Source: Sisyra terminalis (lineage: Eukaryota; Arthropoda; Insecta; Neuroptera; Sisyridae). From it: a stretch of 64,000 bases of DNA. Both the position numbers and the translations under genes were made by a program. Below, in pieces: positions 14,301 through 23,126 of the stretch (its first letter is position 1; each line of letters begins with the position of its first letter). The notes under the pieces are model-generated. The model did not search any database. It was not told the origin of the DNA and was given only the letters and a program-made list of their open reading frames with translations. The stretch is taken from contig OY292277.1 of the NCBI GenBank assembly GCA_958496175.1, forward strand, positions 23,330,282 to 23,394,281. The letters run 5' to 3'.

Positions 14301-17300
14301 AATAATGAAATATTTATTCAAAACTGAAACCCGGGAGTTTTTCTTCGACTGATTTTTTACCAGTTAATTCTTTTTGCTGACTTTGCAATGCTTTTCTTTA
14401 ACTGAATGTTTCTTTTTATTGTATTGTTAACTATTATTTAGGCTCCTTTTTATACTAAAACTAACCCTTCTTGGATAATTTTCCATTTTTTCGGATTGGT
14501 TCTTTCTGAATTGCTTCTCGTATTAATCGGTTATGGGATTTCCTACAGTAGTGGTCCACCACAAAACTATAGAGTTTTAAAATTATAATTATTTCTCGTT
14601 AATTTTGCTAAAGAGTAAAAAAAATAGTAAACCTTATATAAAGCACCTTACATTGTGAATTTGAAATACCCATATTGAAATACTATTTCGAAGTCAGAAA
14701 GGAAATCCTCGATTTGGCGGACATTTTCATAATAGTGCTAATTCATTTTAATCATTATAATTTGAAAATTGCTGCTTTATGCTTTAAACTTCCTTTGGTA
14801 AAGGTTCACTACTTACTAATATAAGTAGTTTTTAAAAAATGTTGTACAAATATATATTTAATAAAAAATAATGAAGAACTAAACTCTTTTTTTCGCATCC
14901 ATTTTGCGGTTTGGGAAATGTTTGATACACAAATAGGGAACACTGAAAAAGCCTGCGTGGTAACCGAAATAAGTATAAAGGACAATAAGTCCCATATAAG
15001 TATGTTTTGGCGATAATTCGATTTTAAAGATATGATCTACATTTGATAGATCATAGTGCAGAAGATATATTATACCGTAATAAACAGATTATAGGGCCAA
15101 TTCAAATTTTTTGAAAAGCGTTAAAGTTTTATTTGATTTTGGTGAGAACTTATTGCTACATTTGCTGTTAATGAAATTCTACAAAGATATATCTTTTTTC
15201 CACACTATATCGCGGGAAGGGAAAAGTTGGATATATAGATATAGTGATTAAAACTTGGATTCTTTGTCATTAAGTATATAATGTACGAAGTATAGATACA
15301 GGGAGTCCAAACGTAATGCTAAAAAATAGCATCAATTTAAGGTCTAGAACCGGTAGAGTGGGCTATTCTTCAAAAAGCACGCATTTGAATCATAATCCGG
15401 GAAGTGTTGTTATTAACATTGTGAATTTCAATCTTACACAAGATAAAAAATATGTCAAGATGTGTAAGTCACAAATTTTAAATGGTTTAGATTTTTTCTT
15501 AATATTCATGCACATAATAACAGTCTTCAATTATAATTCTTTTTTCTGATAATAGGAGCGTCAATATTCGGAACATACGGAAGGTTTTAAGAAGCTATTC
15601 CAACCTTGCAATACATGATGAGAAAAACTTGTATTGTCTTACCTTATAGAAGCTAAACAGTTTTGTGAATTATCTCAAAGCAGTTACGGAGTGATCCAAA
15701 CTACTTGATGACCACTGAGGAAGATTGCTTGGCGATCGAAATACGTATCTGGGCAATACGTCACGAATATTTTTGTTTGAACTTCTGTTCAAATTTATGT
15801 TTATGGTATGACTTTTATATATTATTGTATTAAATTATACTACATAAATTGAACCGCAATATATCCTATTTATTGTATACACAGTAAACAGTTTTAGTTT
15901 AAGTTAGTTCTGCAAACATACTAATCGCGGTGCCACATCTTGACATATTCCTCATCATGTATTGCAAGATTGGATTAGCTTCTTACATACGTTCCGAATA
16001 TTTGCGCTCCTAATGACAGAAAAGAGAACCATAATCGGGGACTGTTATTATGTGCATGAAGATTGAGAAAAAACTTTAACCATACGAACATTGTGACTTA
16101 CGGATAATATTTATATTTAAGTTATAATGTATTACAAAATAGATGACCATAAAATACAGTAGATAAAATATTATTTAAAATTAAAAATGTAAAATACTTT
16201 AGGTAAAATTTGAATCGAAAACTATTTTATGTGTGACGAGAGAAATAATTTTTGATACCCCTTAATTTACCATGGAGGTTATCTCTCATACCCTAGGATT
16301 TTTATTGATTTTTACGAATAATTTTCTAGGGTATATGATATACCCCCTCTGGTAACGTAAGGATTAAATCATTCAATCTGTGCTGGTCTGCATCGTCGCA
16401 TGAAAATTGAAAATGGTCGCGATGATAAAAAGAGTTGCCCACCCTTGCGTTAAATATATTTATTAAGGTGATGAGCTTTTAAGCTTTTAATTTCAGAGCA
16501 CTGAACTTCTTATTAAGATTTTTAGTTTAAATTTAAATAATAATAATTTCATTTCAGAAATCATTAAAATTTCTTTCTTTTATTAGACATAACGCCGATT
16601 GACGTCATTAGATTATTTTATTTATAAAATAACGAAATTCTCTCATAATCTTAACGAGATGATCAGAAAATTATATATATTTTCAAGGTTTGCACTTAAA
16701 AAAATAGCTTAGTAGGTAACAAACTATCCACTGCTGTTAAAATTAGGGGTGAGTTTTTGATTAAATGTGAGCAAGGAACTTATACCGCAAGCGAATGAGA
16801 CTTAGTTCACCAAATGGACAAAGCTTATGAGCTTTAAGCACGCGAAGTTTACCGAATGCACTTGGACGTCCAAATCATTTGTTTTGCTGTTGTTAAACTT
16901 TTTTGTAAGATAAATTTCTTGTTTTAAAACAAATTATGTGAAGCGACTAATCAATAGCCAATGTGCTTTTTATTTGAAGGAGTAAAAACTGTATTATCGG
17001 AGGCACAAACTAGGGAGACTTATGTCCGTTAGTCATTTCCAGTTTTAGGTGTGTTTATGAGCTTGTTAAATATTATTTTTAATGCAATTTATCAAAATGA
17101 TACTGTACCGTTATACAACAAATAGAATGAGGGAGAAGGATATAAAAGCTGAATGGAATTCTATGAAAAAAGTAAAAGGATTTAATTTTTTTAAACTCAT
17201 TAATTAGTCTAAAAACCATTAAACCATTAAAGGATCTGAATATATTGTTATATGTTTGCTATTCCTAACACACTGCACCTGTAGAAGGGTTGATCAAAAC

Positions 17301-20300
17301 AAAGCCCTTAACATTCTATTCTCTTGTCAACACTGAAACTATTAGACTCAAATTATAAATATCAAATTTCTAATCTCATAATTTTTTCCAAGTATTATCC
17401 TTTTCAAATTCACTCATTATTTTTAAATTAACTCTACAGTTTTCGATTTTTTTTCCGGACAAACTAATTAACCCTTTGAGAGGCAAATGAAGGGTTGGCT
17501 CATATTCGTTTTTTCACCCACTGTTTTCAATTAATGAAATGTTTCGCTCAAAAGTAAGCTTATATAATTTCGTATCAATTAATGTTAATTATTATAATGA
17601 CTTGCAATTTTTTTTTAATTAAAATTTTATCAAAGAATTAATAAAAATTTCTTTTTGTGCTAACGTTTCTAATTCGAAAATTACAACAGTGATAAATGGG
17701 AAGGACGCGTTTTCGTTGAAATATTTGATGGAATAATGAGTGATGGAACAGGGGGCAGGGGCCGCGGTGATATTAGTAAATTATAGATGCGAAATATCAC
17801 GGGTTTTCAGTGTCATTTGAAATTTAAATATTTTTTTTAAAACTCTTATCTTTGAGTGAAAAGTTATTCGCGTAGGGTGAATTAATTAGAAGCCTTATCA
17901 AAGCCTGTTGGCAAATTATTTTCGTTTGGGAATTTCGACTCACAATCAGTGGCGGCTTTTCAATGGAGACAAGGGTGCCAGTGTCTTCCCAAATAAAAAT
18001 TAAATAATTTTTTTTTTTCTTAATTTACTTGTTTTACATATTTCAAACAAAAATGCCTAATAATTTTGATAAATAATCTCAATAGATATATAAAAGTACA
18101 TAAAATATTCCAATATTAAACAATTTAAGCGCTAACCTACGTCTTAAGTAACTATTCACATTCACTTTACGACAATTTTAGGTACTAGTATCTAGCCGTG
18201 AAATATTCACAGCCCAATACTGAAACAACTAGGGTTGCCACCTATTTTCAGTGCAAATAAAGTATATTGGTTATTAAAGATTAAAAAAAGTACATTATGT
18301 TAAAATAAACTACGATTTATTTTCCTTGATCATTTTGCTTAAAAACATATTTCGCATTACTTTTAGCAACTTTTAACAAATAATTATCACTGTTAAACAG
18401 CTATACAGTATTTGCATAGTCAAAATTTAAATTAAATTCCTTTTCTATTTTACATAAAGCTTCTTAAAACCAATATTTTCTTGTATAGTATACTTAAAAC
18501 GGATCCCAGAGAAATAAAATACATACATACATATATATGTTTGCCTATTACTATGTGGCTAGGGACTCCCCGTAAAGTATTCACAGCCAACACTTACATT
18601 ACTGAAAAATAGCAAAAATTGGCGACTAAATGAAATGGAAATGACAGTTAAAACAAATGACAACAATCAGATAATTCTAATTGGGAACAGTGATTATATT
18701 AATACATATTTGGTTTTCACTCATACGTACGTGCTTAAATACATTATTTGTTCTGTCTTTGCCGACATAAATACATATTATATACGTTTGCCTATTGATA
18801 TTGATACCAAATGCATCTCTACTACATAAGCGGGGCATAAAGAAATAAAGGTTCCGAAAACTTAATATTATTTTACTCCATACCTGTAACTTCGTCTGTG
18901 ATATACTTGTATGTCGATAGTATTTTTATTTAAAATTTACCACCATCCTTAAAATATAACAATTATTGCTAGTTTTCCAAATTAAATTTTGTCTTTTCTC
19001 AAAGACGTGAAATTCATACTAAGTAATTGACGTTTTCACTATTTATCAGCATAAATAAAATTTTGTTAAGATCTTTCAACATTAGTTTTGAAGACCTATA
19101 CAACGATATTCAACCCTTTAATGTAAACTGGATTATTTTACTCTCCAATTGCATGTAGGAAATGTCTCCTTTAATTTTTTATCGTCCTTTTTTTTCTATA
19201 ATAATTTATATCCTATAGAGAGCGTGAGATACCATATATCAAGCATTGTCAAAATCGGTTTAGTCGTTCTTGAGTGAAAAGAAAAATATTAAAAAAACAG
19301 TTCTATTATTCAGAAAAAGAAACTGATAAAGTTTTAAAAGAGTGTAAATTTGGGAAAGAACGTCTAGAAAAAAATATTATTTAAATCTATTATAAATTAA
19401 GAAAAAAATAAGATATATAGTCATTAGGTAGATTCAAGATTTTTGTAATAAAGAGGAGATAACATATAATAACATCTATTATGATTCAAAAAAAAAAAAA
19501 AATAAAAAATTTATCAAAAGAGCTTCCCTAAATGACCTAAATGGTTTTAAAAGATATTTAAAATCTATGGATCAACTTAATTTATCAACATTATTAAAAT
19601 AGTTATCACCATTATTAGAATATAAAACAAAATCTAAAACAATAGTAGGTATTCTTTCCTTCTTTCTTTTAAATATTTTCTGTATGATATGAAAATGAGA
19701 AAATCAGAAGTGGGTTCAGTCCCCAACAAATATCATTGGTGTAGACCAGAACTGGAGAGCCCAAGCTGGAAGATTTTGAAGGAGTCGTTCAAATTCATGG
19801 CTCCAACTCCTAACGATCTAATATGACATACTGTGAAACTGAAGCAGTTCACTTGAGTCTTACTATCAAAACATTTGATTTAAATTGGTGTTTAATAATT
19901 CACTCCCAAATTATAACAATTTAAATAGGAAACGGAGCTGGAGCCACCGTTAAAATAGGACCCAAAACCGGAGCCAGAGCGGGAGCCACAATTTAAAAAT
20001 AAATTACTCCAGAATTGAAACTCTCCAACCTTAATAGACATATTACAATTCAATAGTATTGCGTGGCTGATATTCATTACAAATATTTCTATGTATTGGA
20101 TGCAGACTTGGTATTTTTAGGACTTATTTTTTGAAAAAATAGCACGATTTTATTGTAAAGCCTTTGGATATTAGGTATTGCTTATTATATCTTATGGTAA
20201 AATAATCATTTACTGCGTTTTCCAAAAAAAAAGACTGCAAAGAAAATTTAATTAAACGCCACCACTGATTTTATTTGTTTTTATTTTTAAATAATATCAA

Positions 20301-20429
20301 ATAAATTTAAACTTTGAACTAATAGATATATAATTTTTTGATTAATTTGAAGCATTGTTTAAAAACTTTCAACTTACCATTGGACATAATAAAGTTTGCA
20401 ACAATTAATAAAAGTGTTCGGCACCACAT
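1873..20429 (-). CDS. Ret: Ret receptor tyrosine kinase, extracellular part (nine exons, 3' end outside window)
   Basis: The spliced order on the minus strand is 20378-20429, 9343-9576, 8940-9191, 5452-5780, 3218-3386, 3038-3138, 2659-2981, 2397-2600 and 1873-2327. Every intron is GT-AG and every exon phase agrees with the next, giving about 706 residues with no stop. Residues 1-17 form a signal peptide (MWCRTLLLIVANFIMS). The middle is cadherin-like, with a DEDDNP calcium-type motif at residues 264-269. The last two exons carry the cysteine-rich domain (GCG, SWRG, TCTPDISTCPD, ICPQDC, CYCDE), which matches the RET CRD in order and spacing. RET proteins are plasma-membrane receptors; in vertebrates they act with GFR-alpha co-receptors. 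The transmembrane helix and kinase domain should lie left of base 1. Identification rests mainly on the CRD and is strong; the exact acceptor of exon 9 is less sure. Confidence 0.92.
2397..2600 (-). CDS. Ret: Ret exon 8: end of last cadherin-like domain, start of CRD
   Basis: The acceptor is TTCAG before 2600 and the donor is CACAG|GTAAGA at 2397/2396. It enters and leaves in phase 2. The translation runs from KLTLQWTLSNGTIQ to GGSISVSH and contains five cysteines, including the KCHDGCG element that corresponds to the CEECGG region of RET. An N-glycosylation sequon (NGT) and another (NVS) are visible. Confidence 0.88.
2659..2981 (-). CDS. Ret: Ret exon 7: last cadherin-like domain
   Basis: The acceptor is TTTTAAG before 2981 and the donor is ATAAA|GTAAAA at 2659/2658. 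It enters in phase 0 and leaves in phase 2. It encodes about 107 residues starting VTITINIHTGPN. The segment ENSGIVYVEDTALLKK resembles the conserved strand pattern of the fourth cadherin-like domain of RET, just before the cysteine-rich region. Confidence 0.88.
3038..3138 (-). CDS. Ret: Ret exon 6: cadherin-like segment
   Basis: The acceptor is TTTTCAG before 3138 and the donor is CCAACC|GTAAAT at 3038/3037. It enters in phase 1 and leaves in phase 0. The short exon encodes VLSFIRSTRITISPYTFQLQ and a further stretch ending NVGNPT, the typical strand plus D-containing loop of a cadherin-like fold (VTDSKLDPN). Confidence 0.88.
3218..3386 (-). CDS. Ret: Ret exon 5: cadherin-like segment
   Basis: The acceptor is TTTTAG before 3386 and the donor is TTGTG|GTAATT at 3218/3217. 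It enters in phase 0 and leaves in phase 1. The translation starts DDTLNFSEPLFFQDKDSKPI and ends NLTALHC, with one NLT sequon and two cysteines. Confidence 0.88.
4001..4720. repeat. Inverted-repeat element related to 15270-16100
   Basis: The block CGAAGTATA followed by AGTCCGAACG near 4005-4032 recurs inverted near 4518-4552. Segments at 4090-4190 (GAAGTGCAAATATTCAGAAT; TTCCAATCTTGCAATAAATG) and 4440-4500 recur at 15545-15625, 15915-16010 and 15330-15400. At 4251-4430 there is also a direct duplication beginning TTAGTACACCA(A/G)ACACTC. It is non-coding and lies in a Ret intron. Confidence 0.55.
5162..5317 (-). repeat. tRNA-derived SINE, copy 1
   Basis: On the minus strand a tRNA-like head contains an A box (TGGTCGAGTGG) and a B box (GGATTCGAATC). 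A shared tail follows, with ATTAACCATAGTGTTGCTAG and ending near the ACGGTAAAT motif. The RNA polymerase III boxes and the same tail recur in about nine other copies in this window. It lies in a Ret intron. Confidence 0.75.
5452..5780 (-). CDS. Ret: Ret exon 4: cadherin-like domain with DEDDNP motif
   Basis: The acceptor is ACAAAG before 5780 and the donor is TTAAAAAA|GTAATG at 5452/5451. It enters in phase 1 and leaves in phase 0. It encodes about 110 residues. NITVNIMDEDDNPLMP matches the calcium-binding inter-domain linker that RET has between its second and third cadherin-like domains. The acceptor is A-rich and the least convincing in the gene, but it is the one that keeps the frame. Confidence 0.85.
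7268..7438 (-). repeat. tRNA-derived SINE, copy 2
   Basis: Same family and strand as the 5162-5317 copy. The A box is TGGCCGAGTGG and the B box is GGATTCGATCC; the tail ends at ACGGTAAATATC. It is nearly full length and inside a Ret intron. Confidence 0.78.
7650..8360. mobile_element. hAT-like non-autonomous element, degraded
   Basis: The left end TAGGGGTCACCAAACATTTT and the right end TTTTGGCGACCCCTA form an inverted pair of about 16 bp. The 8-bp flanks match at only 5 positions, so the target duplication is decayed or the ends are slightly misplaced. No transposase reading frame is visible. It lies in a Ret intron. Confidence 0.45.
8940..9191 (-). CDS. Ret: Ret exon 3: N-terminal cadherin-like segment
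   Basis: The acceptor is TTTAAG before 9191 and the donor is AAACG|GTAATT at 8940/8939. It enters and leaves in phase 1. The translation GEKKFYVEIVADGRNGSKAK shows a cadherin-like strand with a VADG turn. The exon continues through three cysteines (LQCDKIY, DMCFWN, FLCKNF) and two sequons to IINGN. Confidence 0.88.
9343..9576 (-). CDS. Ret: Ret exon 2: first cadherin-like domain
   Basis: The acceptor is TATAACAG before 9576 and the donor is TTACCG|GTAAGT at 9343/9342. It enters and leaves in phase 1. The translation includes ETLYFPTTDIELQITG, then SISYEIRKSTDNSSIMLNNR and TGEIKIV. This is the Y.I ... TGEI pattern of a cadherin repeat. Confidence 0.88.
11069..11222. mobile_element. Mutator-like MITE with 9-bp target duplication
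   Basis: The two ends are 32-bp inverted repeats matching at about 28 positions, each beginning CAAG(A/G)TTTATAAA and containing TACACAGGT. The element is 154 bp with no coding capacity. It is flanked by the perfect 9-bp direct repeat CATCAAAAT at 11060-11068 and 11223-11231. A 9-bp duplication is typical of Mutator-like elements, so that class is inferred from size only. Confidence 0.65.
15270..16100. repeat. Inverted-repeat block related to 4001-4720
   Basis: Sequence at 15420-15625 recurs inverted at 15915-16090. Shared blocks include ATATGTCAAGATGTG, TGCACATAATAACAG and CCTTGCAATACATGATGAG. The segment 15278-15400 matches the minus strand of 4440-4560. Between the arms lies a CTGAGGAAGATTGCTTGGCG...GATCGAAATACG hairpin-like motif near 15717. 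It is non-coding. Confidence 0.55.
16259..16368. mobile_element. Short hairpin MITE
   Basis: About 40 bp at 16259-16300 is the imperfect reverse complement of 16327-16368. The outer blocks are CCTTAATTTACCA against TGGTAACGTAAGG, and the inner blocks ATACCCTAGG against CTAGGGTATAT. The spacer is about 26 bp. No clear target duplication is visible, so the class is open. Confidence 0.5.
20378..20429 (-). CDS. Ret: Ret exon 1: signal peptide
   Basis: The ATG at 20427-20429 opens MWCRTLLLIVANFIMSN, a short hydrophobic signal peptide. A strong donor ATG|GTAAGT at 20378/20377 leaves phase 1, as exon 2 requires. The intron that follows is about 10.8 kb. The link to exon 2 rests on phase, signal-peptide character and strand; no competing signal exon was seen closer to exon 2. 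Confidence 0.75.
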
Positions 20430-20626
20430 TGTAAAACAATAAATTGAACACGTTTGCTTGTAATAAAATTAATTGTAATATAAAACTTTATAATTGTGTA
20501 GAAGACAATTGAAAGCTTTACATATTTGCTTAAAAAATGAAGAAGATATTGAACAAGTTGTATGAAAACTTTTCAACTTGTCGCTTTATTGTTGTAGAAA
20601 TTCTAAAATGCGATCGAGTGTAATTT

Positions 20627-20645
20627 AACGTTATGAGATAACGTT
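20627..20645. promoter_or_regulatory. Perfect palindrome upstream of Ret start
   Basis: AACGTTAT-GAG-ATAACGTT is an 8-bp perfect inverted repeat with a 3-base spacer, about 200 bp upstream of the Ret ATG. Another half-like site (ACGTTATG) follows at about 20651. This could be a dimeric transcription-factor site, but no factor is assigned. Confidence 0.3.
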
Positions 20646-22475
20646 CACTTTACGTTATGTTACGCTTCACATACGTTCGCGATTCAAATAATACTCAAAT
20701 GTGGCGTCGCGACGCTTACCACCGATGGTATTTGCAAGTTTGCGTGACATCCACAGGAGGGCGATGATAGAAACCCACGAGAAACTTCCCCTCAAAAATA
20801 TAAACACACATACGTCATCCGAGGAGGATAATGATAAGCTCCCTCCTCCAAACAAATTAATATATTTAGTTATATATAATAAAAAAAAACACCCCAAAGC
20901 CATTTCTCAACATCATCATTTAACCCTTACACTCCCTATTTGCTCCACTAAATTTTTCTCTCTTATTTTCGTATTTGGCGTAAAATTAATGTTCTATTTT
21001 ACGACGTTCATCATAATATTATATTACAAGTATATATTTTGTTAACGAAAAGCTCCAATTGTGATGCCTTTCAGGAAAATCACTTAGTCAATTAAGCGAT
21101 AAGGCACTAATGAGTCGCCCTAGGAAAACAGACTTTGAAATTTGATGAGATTTATGGGGAAAATGATCCTCCCCAATCTTGAAAACAGGTACGTGTTTTC
21201 TTGTTAAATAAGGCATTTAATTAAATTTTATATCGTCACCAGATAAAGCTTCACGACCCCAATATATGATGACATTAGAGATTGTTACGGAGAGCCTCAT
21301 ATAAGTCGATGAATGTTTTTCCATTAGATTATGTCTTTTGAGAAGAATGGAGTGACACGTTAACAGTCGAACCTCAATCGGTGAATGTGCTTTTTTGACG
21401 ATTTTGTTTATCAGGAAATTAATTTCTTTTATGGAATCGAATTAAAATGGAATTTATTCCTTATGGGAATCGTTTAAGATATTTTTTTCTCTATTATATT
21501 TCATGCAACAGTTTTCTCTGTAGATTTAAGTGTTAAATTTCATATTTTTTCAAGCAAACTCATTAACTTTAGTTCTTTGTTAAGATGATACCTTTTTTCA
21601 TTTTTATTCTTATAATTCCATTCTTTGCTAAAATGAAAGCTAAAGTCTTTCTTTATATTAAAACTTAAATTTTAAATGAAAAATATTTTCTTTCAAGCGA
21701 TAGTTTAAAAATGCTTTATATACTTGTAGATTTATAAAAAAAAAACATCTATAGTTGTGTAGTGTCTATTTGATATATATTTTTTTTCCTTGATAAAATT
21801 TTTGTTAAATAAAGAAGAGGGCTCAAATTATGCCAGTAGAGTATATAACTTTGTTCTCAAAATATTATGCCATTGAAAGTAATGGAGGAACTGGTAGGAA
21901 CTATATAGGAAATAGATTAGAACTTTAAACAGTGCAACAGTTCTGTTTTTAGAAGAAACAGCTGAAAATCAGTCCTCTCTAGGGGTTTCACGTTTACAAT
22001 AAAAACGAGCAATAGCTGAACTATAATTGTAAAAGCGTTGTTTGGATTTTGCATTACTGCAACAGTAGTAAATTCCGTCTGCGATTTCTACCTGCAATGG
22101 TTTATTCTCCAAATATAGTGTAGTGATGTATAGTATCGAATTCTTTTGAAGATTGAATTCAATTCTCTGGTCAATATTTTGGTACCTTGAATTCAAATAC
22201 TTTCGAATCCACTGAGTACAACGAATATTACAATGTATAGCACTACTGTTGATTAATTTTTATATTTTAACAGTATTGACATACCACAATTACCCTTATT
22301 ATATATTCTTATTTTTTTGATTGTTTCATATATTTTTGTGTCGTTGCACAGCAAAATGAAAGTAAGTGTACCTCCACCACAATTATGATAAATTCAAGCT
22401 AACACTATTATTTTTATTTCGAATTCATCGTATTCAATTGTATTCATAACGAATTCAAAACGAAATAAACCCTTA

Positions 22476-22660
22476 AGCAGGCCATTCATGCTCCGACTTA
22501 CAGTCCAACTAGTCGTACTACTAGTTGGATCGCCTAAATGATTCGACTAATCCGACTAGACATCCAACTTACAACGATGTCATTCACGGTCCGACTTTAG
22601 ATCCAAGTTTGAAAGCCGGACCAGAAGTTGGACTGCAAGTCGGAGCGTGAATGGCCTGCT
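22476..22660. mobile_element. PIF/Harbinger-like MITE, copy A
   Basis: The terminal inverted repeats begin AGCAGGCCATTCA(C/T)GCTCCG and continue through blocks of GTCCAACTAGT and GGATC. The element is 185 bp, with TTA at 22473-22475 and again at 22661-22663. A TWA target duplication is the hallmark of PIF/Harbinger. Two further copies lie in this window. It is non-coding and foldable almost end to end. Confidence 0.75.
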
Positions 22661-22960
22661 TTAGGTCCCCCATTTAAGGTGCATGAATCATATACTTCCC
22701 AATTAAGATTTGCTATTTGATTTCTATTCGGAAAATATTATCGTTGGCTCGTTTTAATCACATACGTATACGTGTAAATAAAAACTAAATGAATACAATC
22801 TCATATCGTTTCATTGATTTTAATATCGTTCTTCTTTCTCCTTTTACTTCCCTCCTTCCTATTTTCTTTAACTCTCCTTTATACATATATGCATATGTGT
22901 CTTATAACGAGTTGATGAATTCTTTCCGAAATTGTACCTCTACCTAACTAACATTTTTTT

Positions 22961-23126
22961 AATTGTTATTTACCGTCGCTTTATAACTATTAAAATCTTT
23001 AACGACTCTAGGGTTAATAAGCATCCGTAATCGAGAAATATCGAAAAATTACTCAACACGAGGATCGAACTCAACACCTACTAGTTTTAGAGCGATCACC
23101 TTGACCACTCGACCACCAGTAAGTTC
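22961..23126 (-). repeat. tRNA-derived SINE, copy 3
   Basis: On the minus strand there is an A box (TGGTCGAGTGG), a decayed B box (GAGTTCGATCC) and the shared tail with ATTAACCCTAGAGTCGTTAA. It ends at ACGGTAAATAACAAT. It is almost full length and intergenic. Confidence 0.75.

Larger units (their letters stand above)
9577..20377 (-). other. Ret intron 1 (about 10.8 kb), repeat-rich and non-coding
   Basis: No further exon with a convincing frame and splice sites was found here. It holds a Mutator-like MITE (11069-11222), inverted repeats (15270-16100), a short hairpin element (16259-16368) and dispersed copies of a repeat seen again at 33985 and 34690 (near 18195 and 18555). It also has long AT-rich stretches. 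Enhancers for Ret could be here but cannot be seen. Confidence 0.7.

Noticed and set aside
17947..20267. CAGTGGCGG at 17947 and CCACCACTG at 20267 as the two ends of one 2.3-kb hAT element
   Set aside because: The 8-bp flanks (CTCACAAT and ATTTTATT) do not match, and the pairing beyond the first dozen bases is weak. They may be ends of separate insertions.
21969..22196. 75-residue minus-strand open frame with several cysteines
   Set aside because: It lacks a recognisable zinc-finger spacing, splice context or neighbouring exon. Such lengths occur by chance.
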